Source of the DNA: Culex pipiens pallens
Lineage: Eukaryota; Arthropoda; Insecta; Diptera; Culicidae
DNA: 64,000 bases
NCBI RefSeq assembly: GCF_016801865.2
Contig: NC_068938.1
Coordinates: 110,422,141-110,486,140 of the forward strand
Direction: 5' to 3'
Shown here: one piece after another, positions 11,777 through 21,538 of the stretch
How positions within the stretch are numbered: the first letter of the stretch is position 1
Layout: each line of letters begins with the position of its first letter
Notes under the pieces: generated by a model
Database searches by the model: none
What the model was told of the DNA's origin: nothing
Seen by the model: only the letters and a program-made list of their open reading frames with translations
Made by a program: the position numbers and the translations under genes

Positions 11777-13163
11777 ACCAACCACCTAAGGGTGGATTAA
11801 GTAACGTTTTTCAAAAAAGTTACCTCAAAAGGGCAATTTCTTAAAAACAATGCACTTTGCAAAAATTTCTCTAACGTACATTTTAATTGCAAATTTAATT
11901 TCACATTTAAAAAAAAAAATTAATTTTTATATGATTTTATTTTTATTTTAAATGTTGTTTTTTCAAACAGTTATAACAAAGATTATTTGCATATTCTGGA
12001 TTTTTTTATGTCCCCTATAAAAATATAAAAAAATATTTTATTTTTTTAAGTATTTTCAATCAATTTTTAGTCATTACAAATGATCATAGAAATCAGAAAA
12101 AAATCTGTTTTAAATTTTGTTTCGGTGTTACAGCTTTGCCCAAGACACCAACTTGATTAATAAAATCCTTCAAAAGATACAGATTATTGAATTTTGTTTG
12201 GACAACTGCCAATTTTGTATTGAAAATGATATGGACAAACACAAAAAAAAAATCAGCCAGATTAAGCTTAACAAAAATAAAATAAAGAGGTTTGCTCATA
12301 TCGGAGAGTGGGGAGACTTGATTCCCTTTTATGTATTGCGCTTATCACTGACTTTGAACTTTTTGCATGAATACACGGACAGAAATCAGCATAGCAAATC
12401 TTTGAAATGTTTCCAAAATCGTAAGAAAAAAGCGTTTTTGCTGTAAATATCTTCAAAATCGACCACATTGTTTCCAAAATCGAAAATTACTCTTTTAAAA
12501 TTCTTCTGCAAATCGGTCAATTACACTTTCATTGACATCAATCAGTCAACCCAGTATTTCTATTGGAACCACTCAAAACTAAACGAAACTAATCGCCAGG
12601 TGAGAGTGAATTTTGCAAAAGGCACCCCCCCTAGTAACTGATTTAGCAAGACCCATTTCCCCTAAAAGGAAAAGTGATTAGCCTAAATCGCGTAAGGAAA
12701 TCAAATTGTGCAGTCCACCTGACCAGCTGTTGGAATGTTGCAAACTTGCTTACAACTGCTGCTGCTGCTACTCATATGTCCACGTACCTGTCAGGTAATT
12801 GCGAATTATTAGCAACGTGACACTATCGATTAAAATGTAACTGCCCACACTCGCTCACTCGCGGACTCAGGAAACATACGGCGCTGGGACTGGGGACAGG
12901 TGATAGTTTAGGAAATCATACAATCTTGCAGCTGTCTCACATCGGCTCAAACACTTAGTGGGGAGGTGAGTGCTGGTGTGAGCTTAATAAAATGTTTAAT
13001 TAATTATATTTTATGCTAATCAGATTGCGCTTGAGCCAGGTTGAGCTTGATAGGGTATCGTGCAGATCACCTTTTGCTATCGATCGGTGGTCTTAACTGG
13101 TTAGAAGGGTATACGTAATCTTATCCATAAAGCAACAAAGTAGCTAATCTCTTTGGAAAACGG
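11777..13163. other. AT-rich then unique DNA, no gene recognised
   Basis: Up to about 12,580 the DNA is AT-rich with no credible coding frame. From about 12,590 to 13,140 the sequence is less biased and looks single-copy, with a CAGCTGTTGG word, a short CTG run and CACTCGCTCACTCG. This could be host regulatory DNA, but nothing specific can be assigned. Confidence 0.35.
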
Positions 13164-13413
13164 TTTTTTTTTTTTTTTTTTTTGAATTAAATATACTTTA
13201 TTGAATCTTTCTTATAATAATTACATTTGGTTTACATAATAAGTGGTCAGCTGTGGCTCTTCAGCTTTAGTTTGCTTTTCGTGATTTAAACACTGTTCAT
13301 TTTCTTAACTTTAAAAGTATATGATTTATCATTTTTGTAACACTAGGTACAACGAGGAAAAAAAAATTAAGAAAACATAACCTAACTTAAAACTAACTTA
13401 AACTTACAATAAA

Positions 13414-16068
13414 CTAAACCAATCCTTGAATCAAGGGGTATTCAGATATAGCACATTTTTCCCTGAATTTCAAACATTTTTCTTGAATCTTCTGATCCAA
13501 CATTTTTACTTCTGCTAATTCATGAACCTCACTTGATCTTGTCCAGCCAGGAACATTCAAAACCATTTTGAGTACCTTGTTTTGGACACGCTGGAGCTTC
13601 AATTTATGAGTTCTAGCGCAACACTCCCAAACAGGTACTGCATACTCAATAACGGGGTAAATTATTTGTTTGTAAACTGCTAGCTTATTTTTCAAAGATA
13701 GCTTTGATTTTCTGTTAATTAAAGGATACAAACACCTGATGAGAATGCTGCACTTGTTCAATATTTTGTCTACATGCTGCCGAAACAAAAGTTTCGAGTC
13801 AAGTATGAGACCTAAATAGACAACTTCCTTTGACCAGGGTATTGAAACATCATTCATTTTAATCAAAACATCATCCTTTGGGACAAATCTGGCCGATTTG
13901 GAAAGAGGAAAAATGATGGTTTGAGTTTTTGCTGCATTTATACGAATTTTCCAGTCGCCAAAGTATTCGGAAAGAACGTCAAGACCCTTCTGAAGACGGC
14001 CAACTAAATATCTGGTTATTTTACCCTTATAAATAACGGCAGTGTCATCAGCAAAAAGTGACAACACACCATTACCAGGAAGAGTAGGCAAATCAGATGT
14101 AAAAATATTGTACAGAAGTGGGCCAAGAATACTTCCTTGGGGAACCCCAGCATCAATGTTGAATAATCCAGAAGCAATCCCATTCAGAAAAACCCTGAAC
14201 GATCTCTCCGAAAGATAGTGCTGGATAATTTTGATAAGATACATTGGAAAACCGTACAAATACAGTTTATGTATCAAACCATCATGCCAAACATTGTCAA
14301 AAGCCTTCTCAACATCCAACAAAGCCATAGCAGTTGATTTAGACTCAAGCTTGTTCTGCTTGATGATTTTAGTTACTCTCATAAGCTGATGAGCAGTATT
14401 ATGCCCCTTTCGGAAGCCAAACTGCTCATTCAAAATTATATTATTATCGTTGGTAAAATCCAAAAGCCTTGAATAGATGACCTTCTCAAAGAGTTTGGAC
14501 AGACTACTCAAAAGACTAATGGGACGATAACTTGTTGGCGATGTTGGATCTTTTTGAGGCTTCAAAATTGGTATGACTTTGCCCAGTTTCCAATTGGTGG
14601 GGAAGTAACCAAGTTGCAAACATTTATTGAAAATATTGGCTAGATGTTGAAAGAACTGATCACTCTGATTTTTCAACACTAGATTAAAAATGTTATCAAA
14701 GCCAGGAGCTTTCATATTTTTCATTTGTTTTACTGCAACTTTGACTTCCTCACCAGAAACATGGGAATCTGCAGGAAATTCAAAGGTAGAGTTATTAATT
14801 GTTGAAATACTATTGGCAACTGATGTTTCTTTACGGCTGGTCATGGAAGCGCCAAGATTATGAGAACTAACAAAATGAAGCCCAAGTGCATTTGCCTTTT
14901 CCTCGGATGTAATCAAGGGAGAATCCTCAACAATAAGAGGAGGAATAGGCTTTGGTTTGTTTTTAAGAACTTTAGAAAGTTTCCAAAATGGTTTTGAATA
15001 ATTCCCAAGCTGGCTTACATGTTTTGAAAATTCTTGATTTCTGATATTGTCAAGTCGGTCTTGTATGATTTTGTTCAAATTGTTCACTGAAATCTTTTTG
15101 TCATAGTCCCCTGTCCGTTGATATTGTCTCCTATAAACATTCCTAAGTCTAATCAAGTGTTTAGTATCTACGTCAATATCAGTTACCTTAAAATTAACAG
15201 GAACCTCCCGAACGTTGGCAGCCTCTGCTTGGTTGATAGCCTGCTGGATCACCTCCAGCGAACGATCAATATCAGCAGAAGTTTCCGGGTGTTGATCATA
15301 GTCGATGTTGCTGTCTACCACTTGCTGAAACTGCTGCCAGTCAACGTTGTGATAATCTTTCCGGGTTGGTTGCCGCTGCGGAGTAACGGAAGATCCAACC
15401 TCCACAACCACCGGATAGTGATCAGAACTCAACTCTTCAAACACCTCAGGATGAGCCACGTTCTCAGCCATATTGGTGATGAAGAAGTCGATGATTGAAT
15501 GATTCCCAGACCGAGCCACCCTCGTTGGACGATCCGGACTCACAACGTTGTAGTATCCGTTTTGCAGATCGTTGTGCAGAATCACTCCGTTCCGATTCCT
15601 CCTGCTGTTGCCCCAAACTTCATGCTTCGCGTTGAGGTCACCAGCGATGATGTACTTTGCGCTCCGCCGTGTCAGCTTCTGGATGTCGCTCTTCAGTTTT
15701 GCTGCTGAACCATCTCTGGCATTCACCTGACGTGGGCAGTATGCAGCAATGAAGAGTACTGGGCCAACAGAAGTGGGAATTTCCACCCCAACGGCCTCGA
15801 TGATGTCCAGCTTGAAGTGTGGCAGCCGGCGTGGCTTGAGATCACGATGAACAGCGACAAGCACACCTCCTCCTCCAGAGGCGGTCCTATCGAGCTGCGT
15901 CGCGATCTTGTAGTTTTGCAGATAAACTTTTTCACCGGGCTTCAGATGAGTTTCCGTGATGGCAGCTACGTCGATCTCCTTCTCGCGAAGAAAATCCACC
16001 AGCTCTAAGTTCTTCCTCCTAATGGAGCAAGCGTTCCAATTCAGCATCTTGAGGGACCTACGATCCAT
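13414..16068 (-). CDS. Jockey-type LINE ORF2: endonuclease-reverse transcriptase
   Basis: This 884-residue protein would nick target DNA and copy the element RNA by target-primed reverse transcription. The N-terminal part (about residues 8-225) is an apurinic/apyrimidinic-type endonuclease: it opens with an LNWNACSI motif, has an ITETHL motif near residue 38 and closes with SDHYPVVV near residue 214. The reverse transcriptase spans about 460-740, with NILEQF-type finger motifs, a GVPQGSILGPLLYNIF block and the catalytic FADD at 672-675. A C-terminal region of about 140 residues follows without an RNase H signature. Length and order are normal for Jockey. The ATG at 16,066-16,068 overlaps the ORF1 stop, suggesting translation by reinitiation or coupling. 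No stop or frameshift is present. Confidence 0.95.
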   Translation of the reverse strand: MDRRSLKMLNWNACSIRRKNLELVDFLREKEIDVAAITETHLKPGEKVYLQNYKIATQLDRTASGGGGVLVAVHRDLKPRRLPHFKLDIIEAVGVEIPTSVGPVLFIAAYCPRQVNARDGSAAKLKSDIQKLTRRSAKYIIAGDLNAKHEVWGNSRRNRNGVILHNDLQNGYYNVVSPDRPTRVARSGNHSIIDFFITNMAENVAHPEVFEELSSDHYPVVVEVGSSVTPQRQPTRKDYHNVDWQQFQQVVDSNIDYDQHPETSADIDRSLEVIQQAINQAEAANVREVPVNFKVTDIDVDTKHLIRLRNVYRRQYQRTGDYDKKISVNNLNKIIQDRLDNIRNQEFSKHVSQLGNYSKPFWKLSKVLKNKPKPIPPLIVEDSPLITSEEKANALGLHFVSSHNLGASMTSRKETSVANSISTINNSTFEFPADSHVSGEEVKVAVKQMKNMKAPGFDNIFNLVLKNQSDQFFQHLANIFNKCLQLGYFPTNWKLGKVIPILKPQKDPTSPTSYRPISLLSSLSKLFEKVIYSRLLDFTNDNNIILNEQFGFRKGHNTAHQLMRVTKIIKQNKLESKSTAMALLDVEKAFDNVWHDGLIHKLYLYGFPMYLIKIIQHYLSERSFRVFLNGIASGLFNIDAGVPQGSILGPLLYNIFTSDLPTLPGNGVLSLFADDTAVIYKGKITRYLVGRLQKGLDVLSEYFGDWKIRINAAKTQTIIFPLSKSARFVPKDDVLIKMNDVSIPWSKEVVYLGLILDSKLLFRQHVDKILNKCSILIRCLYPLINRKSKLSLKNKLAVYKQIIYPVIEYAVPVWECCARTHKLKLQRVQNKVLKMVLNVPGWTRSSEVHELAEVKMLDQKIQEKCLKFREKCAISEYPLIQGLV

Positions 16069-17431
16069 ACTGGATGACGAACGAGGTCAGCACTTCAATC
16101 TGCTGGGTCTTGGTTTTGCATCCACGCAGTGCAGCGGACATCTGTTGGAAAATATTGAGGAGTTCGGTTGAGGTGTAAAGATCGTTACCATTTTCCTCAA
16201 CTGCTGGTTCTTGGGTTGGTCTTGGCTCCTGGCTGAAACCCGGTGGTGGCGGTCTCGGCTCCTGGCTGGAACCCGGCCGTGGATGATTCATCTCAGCTCT
16301 CTTCCTGGGATCCAACGGCAACGGTGCCAAGTTCGGGACCTGGCGTCGCGGTTGAAGAGGTGGAAAATTTTGCTCCACCAGGGCTGGAGGAGTCCTACGA
16401 CGCTGAGGCTGATTCTTCGTCGATGCTTGCTGCCGAATTTTCACGAACTCAGCTCTCTTGGGGCACTTTCGGTCGGTTGACGAGTGCTCACCGTTGCAGT
16501 TGAGGCACTTCACCAGCGAATCTTGGATGCACTGGGATGTGATGTGCGCATCGGTACCACATTTGGCGCAACGACGCTTCAGGTGGCAGTTCTTACCTCC
16601 GTGCCCGAAACCCAGGCAGTTGAAGCATTGTGTGACGTCACGGTGCACTGGTCGGTACCGCTCCCACGACACGATAATGTTGAAAACCGCTCGGATTGCC
16701 TTCAGCTCAGGAAGCGTCGTCGATCCCTTAGCCAAATGCAGCAGGTAGAGCTGGTCACGGTACTTGATGTCTTTGTTGCGTCGGCTCATTTTGTGCACGG
16801 CCAACACATCCAGTTTCAAAACTTTTAGCTCGGCAGCTAATTCCTCCACTGGCATGTCGTACAGACCTCTGACGACGATTTTGTACGGCTTATCCATGGC
16901 GACATCATGGGTAAAGTACTCCGCCTCGTTTTCGGTCAAGTAATCCTTGACCAGTTGATAGTGCTGCCTGGATTGCACCAGCACCTTAAATCCGTCCTGA
17001 CACAGACGAATGTTGCCTTGGACTTTCCCAGACTTGATGAGTTCAACCAGCCCCGCTCGAAAGTCGATCGTTGCTGCTGATTGCCGCACATAAAAAGGAG
17101 GCAGTTTCTCCTTTCGCTGTTTCACTTCATTCTCCTTTGCTTTCGCTACCTGGTCCTCGTCAGGCAGTCCAGCGAACTTGTTGTTCTTCAAAAGCTGCTC
17201 CTCGTGCGACGAAGAGTTCTCCTCCTCCTCATCCATCGGTACAGTACCGTCGCTCTTTTTCGTCTTTTTGCTGTTCGATGTCACTTCCAAAAGCACCTTC
17301 CTCTTGGAAATCGGTTTTTGGCCATCAGTTGAGGCCTCAACCTTCCTTTTGGAAATTCCCACTTTTTTGCCTGCTTGAGCCGCAGGTAGGGCAATATTGC
17401 CGGCGTTTTGCGCCGGGACGCGACGAGTCAT
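16058..17431 (-). CDS. Jockey-type LINE ORF1: gag-like nucleic-acid-binding protein
   Basis: This 457-residue protein is the ORF1/gag of the same element and would package the element RNA. The N-terminal third is lysine- and serine-rich with an acidic patch. A PRE_C2HC-like region follows at about residues 175-250, including a VVRGLYDMPVEEL stretch. Three CCHC zinc knuckles lie from about residue 269 to 325, the first reading CFNCLGFGHGGKNC. The C-terminus is proline- and glutamate-rich. The start is a good ATG only 45 bases inside the TSD-defined 5' end, and the frame is uninterrupted. It ends in TAG, inside the first codons of ORF2. Confidence 0.93.
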   Translation of the reverse strand: MTRRVPAQNAGNIALPAAQAGKKVGISKRKVEASTDGQKPISKRKVLLEVTSNSKKTKKSDGTVPMDEEEENSSSHEEQLLKNNKFAGLPDEDQVAKAKENEVKQRKEKLPPFYVRQSAATIDFRAGLVELIKSGKVQGNIRLCQDGFKVLVQSRQHYQLVKDYLTENEAEYFTHDVAMDKPYKIVVRGLYDMPVEELAAELKVLKLDVLAVHKMSRRNKDIKYRDQLYLLHLAKGSTTLPELKAIRAVFNIIVSWERYRPVHRDVTQCFNCLGFGHGGKNCHLKRRCAKCGTDAHITSQCIQDSLVKCLNCNGEHSSTDRKCPKRAEFVKIRQQASTKNQPQRRRTPPALVEQNFPPLQPRRQVPNLAPLPLDPRKRAEMNHPRPGSSQEPRPPPPGFSQEPRPTQEPAVEENGNDLYTSTELLNIFQQMSAALRGCKTKTQQIEVLTSFVIQYGS

Positions 17432-17488
17432 GTTGATTCAGACAACCTTCACCAACGAATGCTCGGATAACAATGATTTGGAAAACGG

Positions 17489-18437
17489 TTGTAACACTTC
17501 CTCGTGTATTCCTTTTAAGCCAAAGTGATTGCCATAATTTATCGTATTGAGATATTTCGTGAAGAAAATCACAATGAAGGTTCTTCGAAAACAATTATGC
17601 ATTACGATTCAATTAAAGTGCAATTTCTTTCCCTTACAAGGCTTACCCAAATGACATCCCATTTCTTCGCAAAAAGCGCATTCAATTAGCATTAATCGCT
17701 TTCATTCTGTTTGTTTTTCATTTTTTAAGGTGTTGCATCCTGTCCGTGGCATGTGCACTTTGCGGTCATTTGAATCGAAACAATGGAATTGGACGCATTT
17801 TTGGACTGCATCATCATCGACGCCCCGCCGGACCAAAGTTTGGTTCTCTGCGCCAACAATCCACACACACCTGAATATTGATCAGCCAACCTCTGATGAT
17901 GATGGCTGATCCAAAAGTAGCTGATCCTCACCCACTTTCCGCTCAACGCGTTGACAGAGGACGCCCGGGAATGTGAGCGCCAGAAAATATCCTTCGAATC
18001 CGAAATGCAATTGGAATTTCATTAGCTCGAAATTCCCGGTGGTCGTCGCGAAACAAAAGCAAGCAAAAAATTATATGTTAATTGTTTCGGCACTGCTGGT
18101 GGCGCCCTGTCAGGGTGCAGTACAGAAAAAAAAATAAAAATAAAGGCATTTATACCCTTCAATCTGATATATAAAGACGTGACACCTGTCGTGCGGTGCT
18201 GCGGTGACGAGTTCGAAATAAATTACAATTTCAGCTAACTTTATTTATTTCTTCAAATTATCCGGTGCAAAAAACCTTAAGAAATGCTTCCAACAAGTTG
18301 ACAATATGGCATACACGAACCTTTGTTTTTATTTTTGAAATATTGGGGAACATTTACCATCAACTGGGGCAAACCGAGACTACAGTCTGAACAAGGACAG
18401 ATGTTTTAAGGCCATAAAATATGGAAACAATGTTTTA
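17489..18437. other. Unique-looking intergenic DNA, no gene recognised
   Basis: The segment contains single-copy-looking DNA of moderate GC content (17,700-18,120) with direct and inverted TGATCA/GGCTGATC words. No open frame has family features. The open frame at 17,725-17,946 lacks recognisable content. A regulatory role is possible but not shown. Confidence 0.35.
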
Positions 18438-18599
18438 CAGTTGACTCCCAGGCTGTCAATTTTCTCGATATCAATATTGCTCCATCTGTCATTGAATTTT
18501 TCAGTCCCTTCAAAAGCATGCTTTGATTTTTTGGGTCTATAATTTGATACCTCCCGCTCTCGACGGTCCCTTTAATATCGAAACAGAGAAAGTCCACTG
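18438..18599. mobile_element. 162-bp pogo/mariner-like MITE, TA flanks
   Basis: The element begins CAGTTGACTCCCAGGC and ends in AGTCCACTG, which are inverted repeats. TA lies on both sides (18,436-18,437 and 18,600-18,601). A closely related copy sits at 54,034-54,194 inside the hAT-like element. Termini of the form CAGTNGACTC next to TA are typical of pogo/Tigger elements. It is non-coding and non-autonomous. Confidence 0.75.
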
Positions 18600-18845
18600 T
18601 ATTCGAGTTGTTCTGTGTCTGTTCTTTTCGAAACAAACAAAAAATATCGAGTTTTAAACTGAAAAAAAGCAAAGCATAACATGTAGTGATGTTTTTTAAA
18701 ATTGCCAAATATGATGGAAACAGGACCAAATCCTAAACCTGATAAATATTATAGCTTTTCCCTTTGTGTTTTTTTAAGTTTCAATATGTTAAGAACCGAA
18801 CATTAACGTTAACTATACTAGCTTGTCATATCATCAAACAGTACA

Positions 18846-18927
18846 GCAGTCGTGGCCGAGTGGTTAAGGCGTCTGACTCGAAATCAGATTCCCTCTGGGA
18901 GCGTAGGTTCGAATCCTACCGGCTGCG
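18846..18927 (+). tRNA. tRNA-Ser(CGA)
   Basis: An 82-nt class II tRNA. The acceptor stem GCAGTCG pairs with CGGCTGC (one T-G pair), the anticodon stem TCTGA/TCAGA surrounds loop CTCGAAA with anticodon CGA, and there is a long variable arm and T loop GGTTCGAATCC. The discriminator base is G, as expected for serine. A T run 9 nt downstream can terminate RNA polymerase III. An identical copy is at 49,255-49,336. Confidence 0.96.
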
Positions 18928-19586
18928 AATATTTTTTAAATACCATTACAAATAGTATTAAAAATATTTCCAACATGGGTGAATCGAAATATACCTAAGG
19001 CGATTGAAATCAGCAAAAATAGCAATGTTTTTTTACTGAAATTAATATTTTTGGCATCGATTTCCAAAATTAAAAATTTTTAGTCCCGTTAGTAAGGGGG
19101 ACTTTTGGCCAGGGGTTAAATTGGGCCAGAGTGATTTTTTAACGATTTTGGTATTATCTTTAAATCTGATCAGTGAACCTAAACATTTTTTAAGGTTCCA
19201 GTGATAAATCCTGTCAAATTGACAGCTGTATAAAGCTGAGACGTTTTCACTTACGTTTTTGGAAGATCCGTCTTCCAAAAAAGCAAAACTTTGTGAAAAA
19301 TATTGTTATTGGAATATGTCACCTTATTAGTCTGGCGGTATGTCGGAAACTGTTGGTACGATTTTCAATGTTAAAAAAAAATAATTTTCTGATATTTTTA
19401 ATAAAAATAAATCAAAATCTTAAAATCTTGCAAAAAAAAAATTACGAGCCAGAGTGTCAACATTTGTACAGTACAGTTGATTTGCAATCGTTGGTTTCCA
19501 AAATACACTCAACCCCCGAAGGTTGGTCACTGTTTCGTTTGACACTTTCTTAGTTTGTACCCCGTTGGTTGGTCAAAGTCGAACTA

Positions 19587-21357
19587 TTCAATTCAATTCA
19601 ATTCGGTTTTATTGGTGAATTATCAATATACAATAAGTTCTTTTGAAATACATAACAGAGTTTTGGAGTTCCTTTCAGCTGTGTGTTACATCATAATCCA
19701 TTTTGGAACAATTGTTGCTTGTAGTTAAGGGGTTACCAAAAGTAAGAAAAAGATAAGAAAAAACTTACTAAAATTGCAAGGGAAAGGGGATAGAAATAGA
19801 GAAAGCTTAAAACTAGATCACAATTTTTTATCCTTTATAGATGTGCTTGATCATCAGCTCCCCGAGGGCCAGAAATTGCTCCGCCTTGTTACGGCAGGTC
19901 CGAAACCGCGTCATCATCTCCCCCGCGAGAGCAAAGAACTCCGGCAGGGTGAAGAGATCTTCCGCGGTGACTCCTTGCTGGGTCGCATCGCCGCTACCGG
20001 CAGCGACCACGCTCGCAAACGACCGCCCCCATCCAGGAGGGAACGCTGGGTTGTCCGCTGGAACCGTACGCTGGCCAGCTGCAGGAACGGCTGCGCTCGT
20101 ACTTCGCTGAGGAGGATGGGACGCTGCTGCTTTCTTCTTCCTCTTTTCCTGCTCTTCGAGGTAGGACTTCCGCGCGACGCATCCGCGGTAATTACCGGTA
20201 TGGTTACCGCCGCAGTTCGCGCACTTGATGCGCGCCTTGGTTTGCTCTGCCTTGTCCCCCAGGTCCGCCTTGCACGGCAGTGCACACGCCTCAGAGAGGT
20301 GTGTTTCACCGCACTTCACACAGCGGGGCGGGAGGTTGCAGTTCCGCGAGCCGTGGCCGAATTTCTGGCAACGGTGGCATTGTGCTGCGTCCGACGGGTT
20401 CTTTGAGTAGAACCGCCAGTTTACCCAAAAACCGTCCAACGCCTTAGTCCGCCGCAGGTCTTGAAGTTTGACGGTGCCGCGGTCGAAGTACAACAGGTAC
20501 AGTGTGTGTGTACCTGTGACTGTTGTCTTCCGCGAGAGGACTTTTATGTCTCGCGGCGTTATTCCGACACCCGAGAGGTGCTCCTTGAGGACGGAGATCG
20601 GGCGGTCTTGGTACCCCTGCAAGATGATCTTAACAGCGGTCTTCTGCACGGGGTCGAATGTGTAGAATTTGAAGTTTTTACGCTTCAATTTCTCCACAAC
20701 CAGGTCGAAGTTCTTTTGGTCAAATGTGAACACTTGCACTGACGATTTACCTATTTTGAGGCAGTACACGAGGCCTTCCAGCTGCTCGTCAACATCGTCC
20801 GCCAACGTGTCCAAAACGAAAATTGGTGGTGGTCGTCGTTCCTTTGGAGTAATTACTTTTTTTGGCGAAATCACTTTCTTCCGTGTACGACCATCGTCGT
20901 CGTCGTCGTCGGTAGTGCTACCGTCGGTGTTGTTGTTGTTGCTTTCCTCGTCACTCAGTCTCGCGAACTTGTTACTGGTGGGAATGTTGGCGGATGTTGA
21001 AGCGCCATCGGTCGACGGATTGCCGGAAGTAGCTGAACGGAGCCTAATAGGGCTGCGATCCTGGACGCGGTAATTAGGGTGTAATAACTTGGGGTCGAAT
21101 CCTTTGGCGCACACACTCCCCGGCGCGATGGCGGACGACGCGGCGTTGGTTTGTTTACCTTTTTGCACACGGCCGGTAGACGAACTTCGCGGGTTTTTCG
21201 AGGCCGCACTCGAACTGCCACGGCCACGGCCGGCCCTTGGCATGCTGCAGGAGCAAACTCGTGGCTAATCCCGGTAAATTACGGCGAAAATTTTTGAAAA
21301 AACGATGGAGCACTGAGCACTTGACTGCTGCTTGCACTCGTGCGTACACGGAGGTGG
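19587..21357 (-). mobile_element. ORF1-only (gag-only) non-LTR retroelement with 12-bp TSD
   Basis: Perfect 12-bp duplications AAAGTCGAACTA at 19,575-19,586 and 21,358-21,369 bound a 1,771-bp minus-strand insertion. It has a 114-bp 5' UTR, one intact ORF coding for a zinc-knuckle gag-like protein, and a roughly 240-bp 3' UTR ending in GAATT repeats. No endonuclease or reverse transcriptase is present. The 5' and 3' ends are both preserved, so this is not simple 5' truncation. It is either an internal ORF2 deletion that retained transposition ability in trans, or a distinct non-autonomous family comparable in layout to mammalian HAL1. Which of these applies cannot be told from one copy. Confidence 0.85.
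19828..21243 (-). CDS. Gag-like ORF1 protein of the ORF1-only retroelement
   Basis: This 471-residue frame is uninterrupted from a proper ATG. The N-terminus is rich in Arg, Ser and Gly. An acidic run of aspartates near residues 110-120 is followed by a lysine-rich repeat (VISPKKVITPK). A PRE_C2HC-like segment with ILQGYQDRPISVL lies upstream of three CCHC-type knuckles at about residues 289-360, the first being CHRCQKFGHGSRNC. The organisation parallels ORF1 of the Jockey element at 13-17 kb, but the sequence is clearly different, so it comes from another family. It would bind RNA and depend on another LINE for reverse transcription. Preservation of a long open frame without ORF2 suggests either recent loss or selection on gag. 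Confidence 0.9.
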   Translation of the reverse strand: MPRAGRGRGSSSAASKNPRSSSTGRVQKGKQTNAASSAIAPGSVCAKGFDPKLLHPNYRVQDRSPIRLRSATSGNPSTDGASTSANIPTSNKFARLSDEESNNNNTDGSTTDDDDDDGRTRKKVISPKKVITPKERRPPPIFVLDTLADDVDEQLEGLVYCLKIGKSSVQVFTFDQKNFDLVVEKLKRKNFKFYTFDPVQKTAVKIILQGYQDRPISVLKEHLSGVGITPRDIKVLSRKTTVTGTHTLYLLYFDRGTVKLQDLRRTKALDGFWVNWRFYSKNPSDAAQCHRCQKFGHGSRNCNLPPRCVKCGETHLSEACALPCKADLGDKAEQTKARIKCANCGGNHTGNYRGCVARKSYLEEQEKRKKKAAASHPPQRSTSAAVPAAGQRTVPADNPAFPPGWGRSFASVVAAGSGDATQQGVTAEDLFTLPEFFALAGEMMTRFRTCRNKAEQFLALGELMIKHIYKG

Positions 21358-21538
21358 AAAGTCGAACTAAAAAGTGACGAACTGTCACTTTTTACACGGC
21401 GCTCACGCACACTATCAAAACAAATGTTTGATAGTGTGTGTGAGCTCCGTGTAAAAGGGGTGTCAAACTAAAAAGTGACCCCGTTCGTTTGACAACAGTT
21501 GGTCTCAAACCATCGGGGTTTGAGTGTATCTAAGTATT

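Larger units (their letters stand above)
13164..17476 (-). mobile_element. Full-length Jockey-clade non-LTR retrotransposon (4.3 kb), intact TSD
   Basis: The insertion is bounded by perfect 12-bp target duplications TTTGGAAAACGG at 13,152-13,163 and 17,477-17,488. On the minus strand it has a 45-bp 5' UTR, ORF1 (gag-like), ORF2 (endonuclease-reverse transcriptase), a roughly 230-bp 3' UTR and a 20-nt poly(A) tail (the T run at 13,164-13,183). Both ORFs are uninterrupted. ORF2 begins 11 nt before the end of ORF1. The layout and the lack of an RNase H domain fit the Jockey clade. Full length, intact ORFs and identical TSDs point to a recent and possibly still active copy. Activity is an inference. 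Confidence 0.92.
19504..21538. mobile_element. Small TIR element (TACACTCAA ends) split by a retro-insertion
   Basis: The left end reads TACACTCAACCCCCGAAGG and the right end, read inward, reads TACACTCAAACCCCGATGG. TA lies at both borders. Only about 72 bp on the left and about 169 bp on the right belong to this element. The middle is the gag-only retroelement (19,587-21,357). The right part contains its own hairpin around CACACTATCAAACA/TGTTTGATAGTGTG. A related uninterrupted copy lies at 36,672-36,877. Confidence 0.75.

Noticed and set aside
19774..21073. Plus-strand frames of 130-210 codons over the gag-only element
   Set aside because: They are antisense to the 471-codon gag-like ORF, which has zinc knuckles in the correct order.
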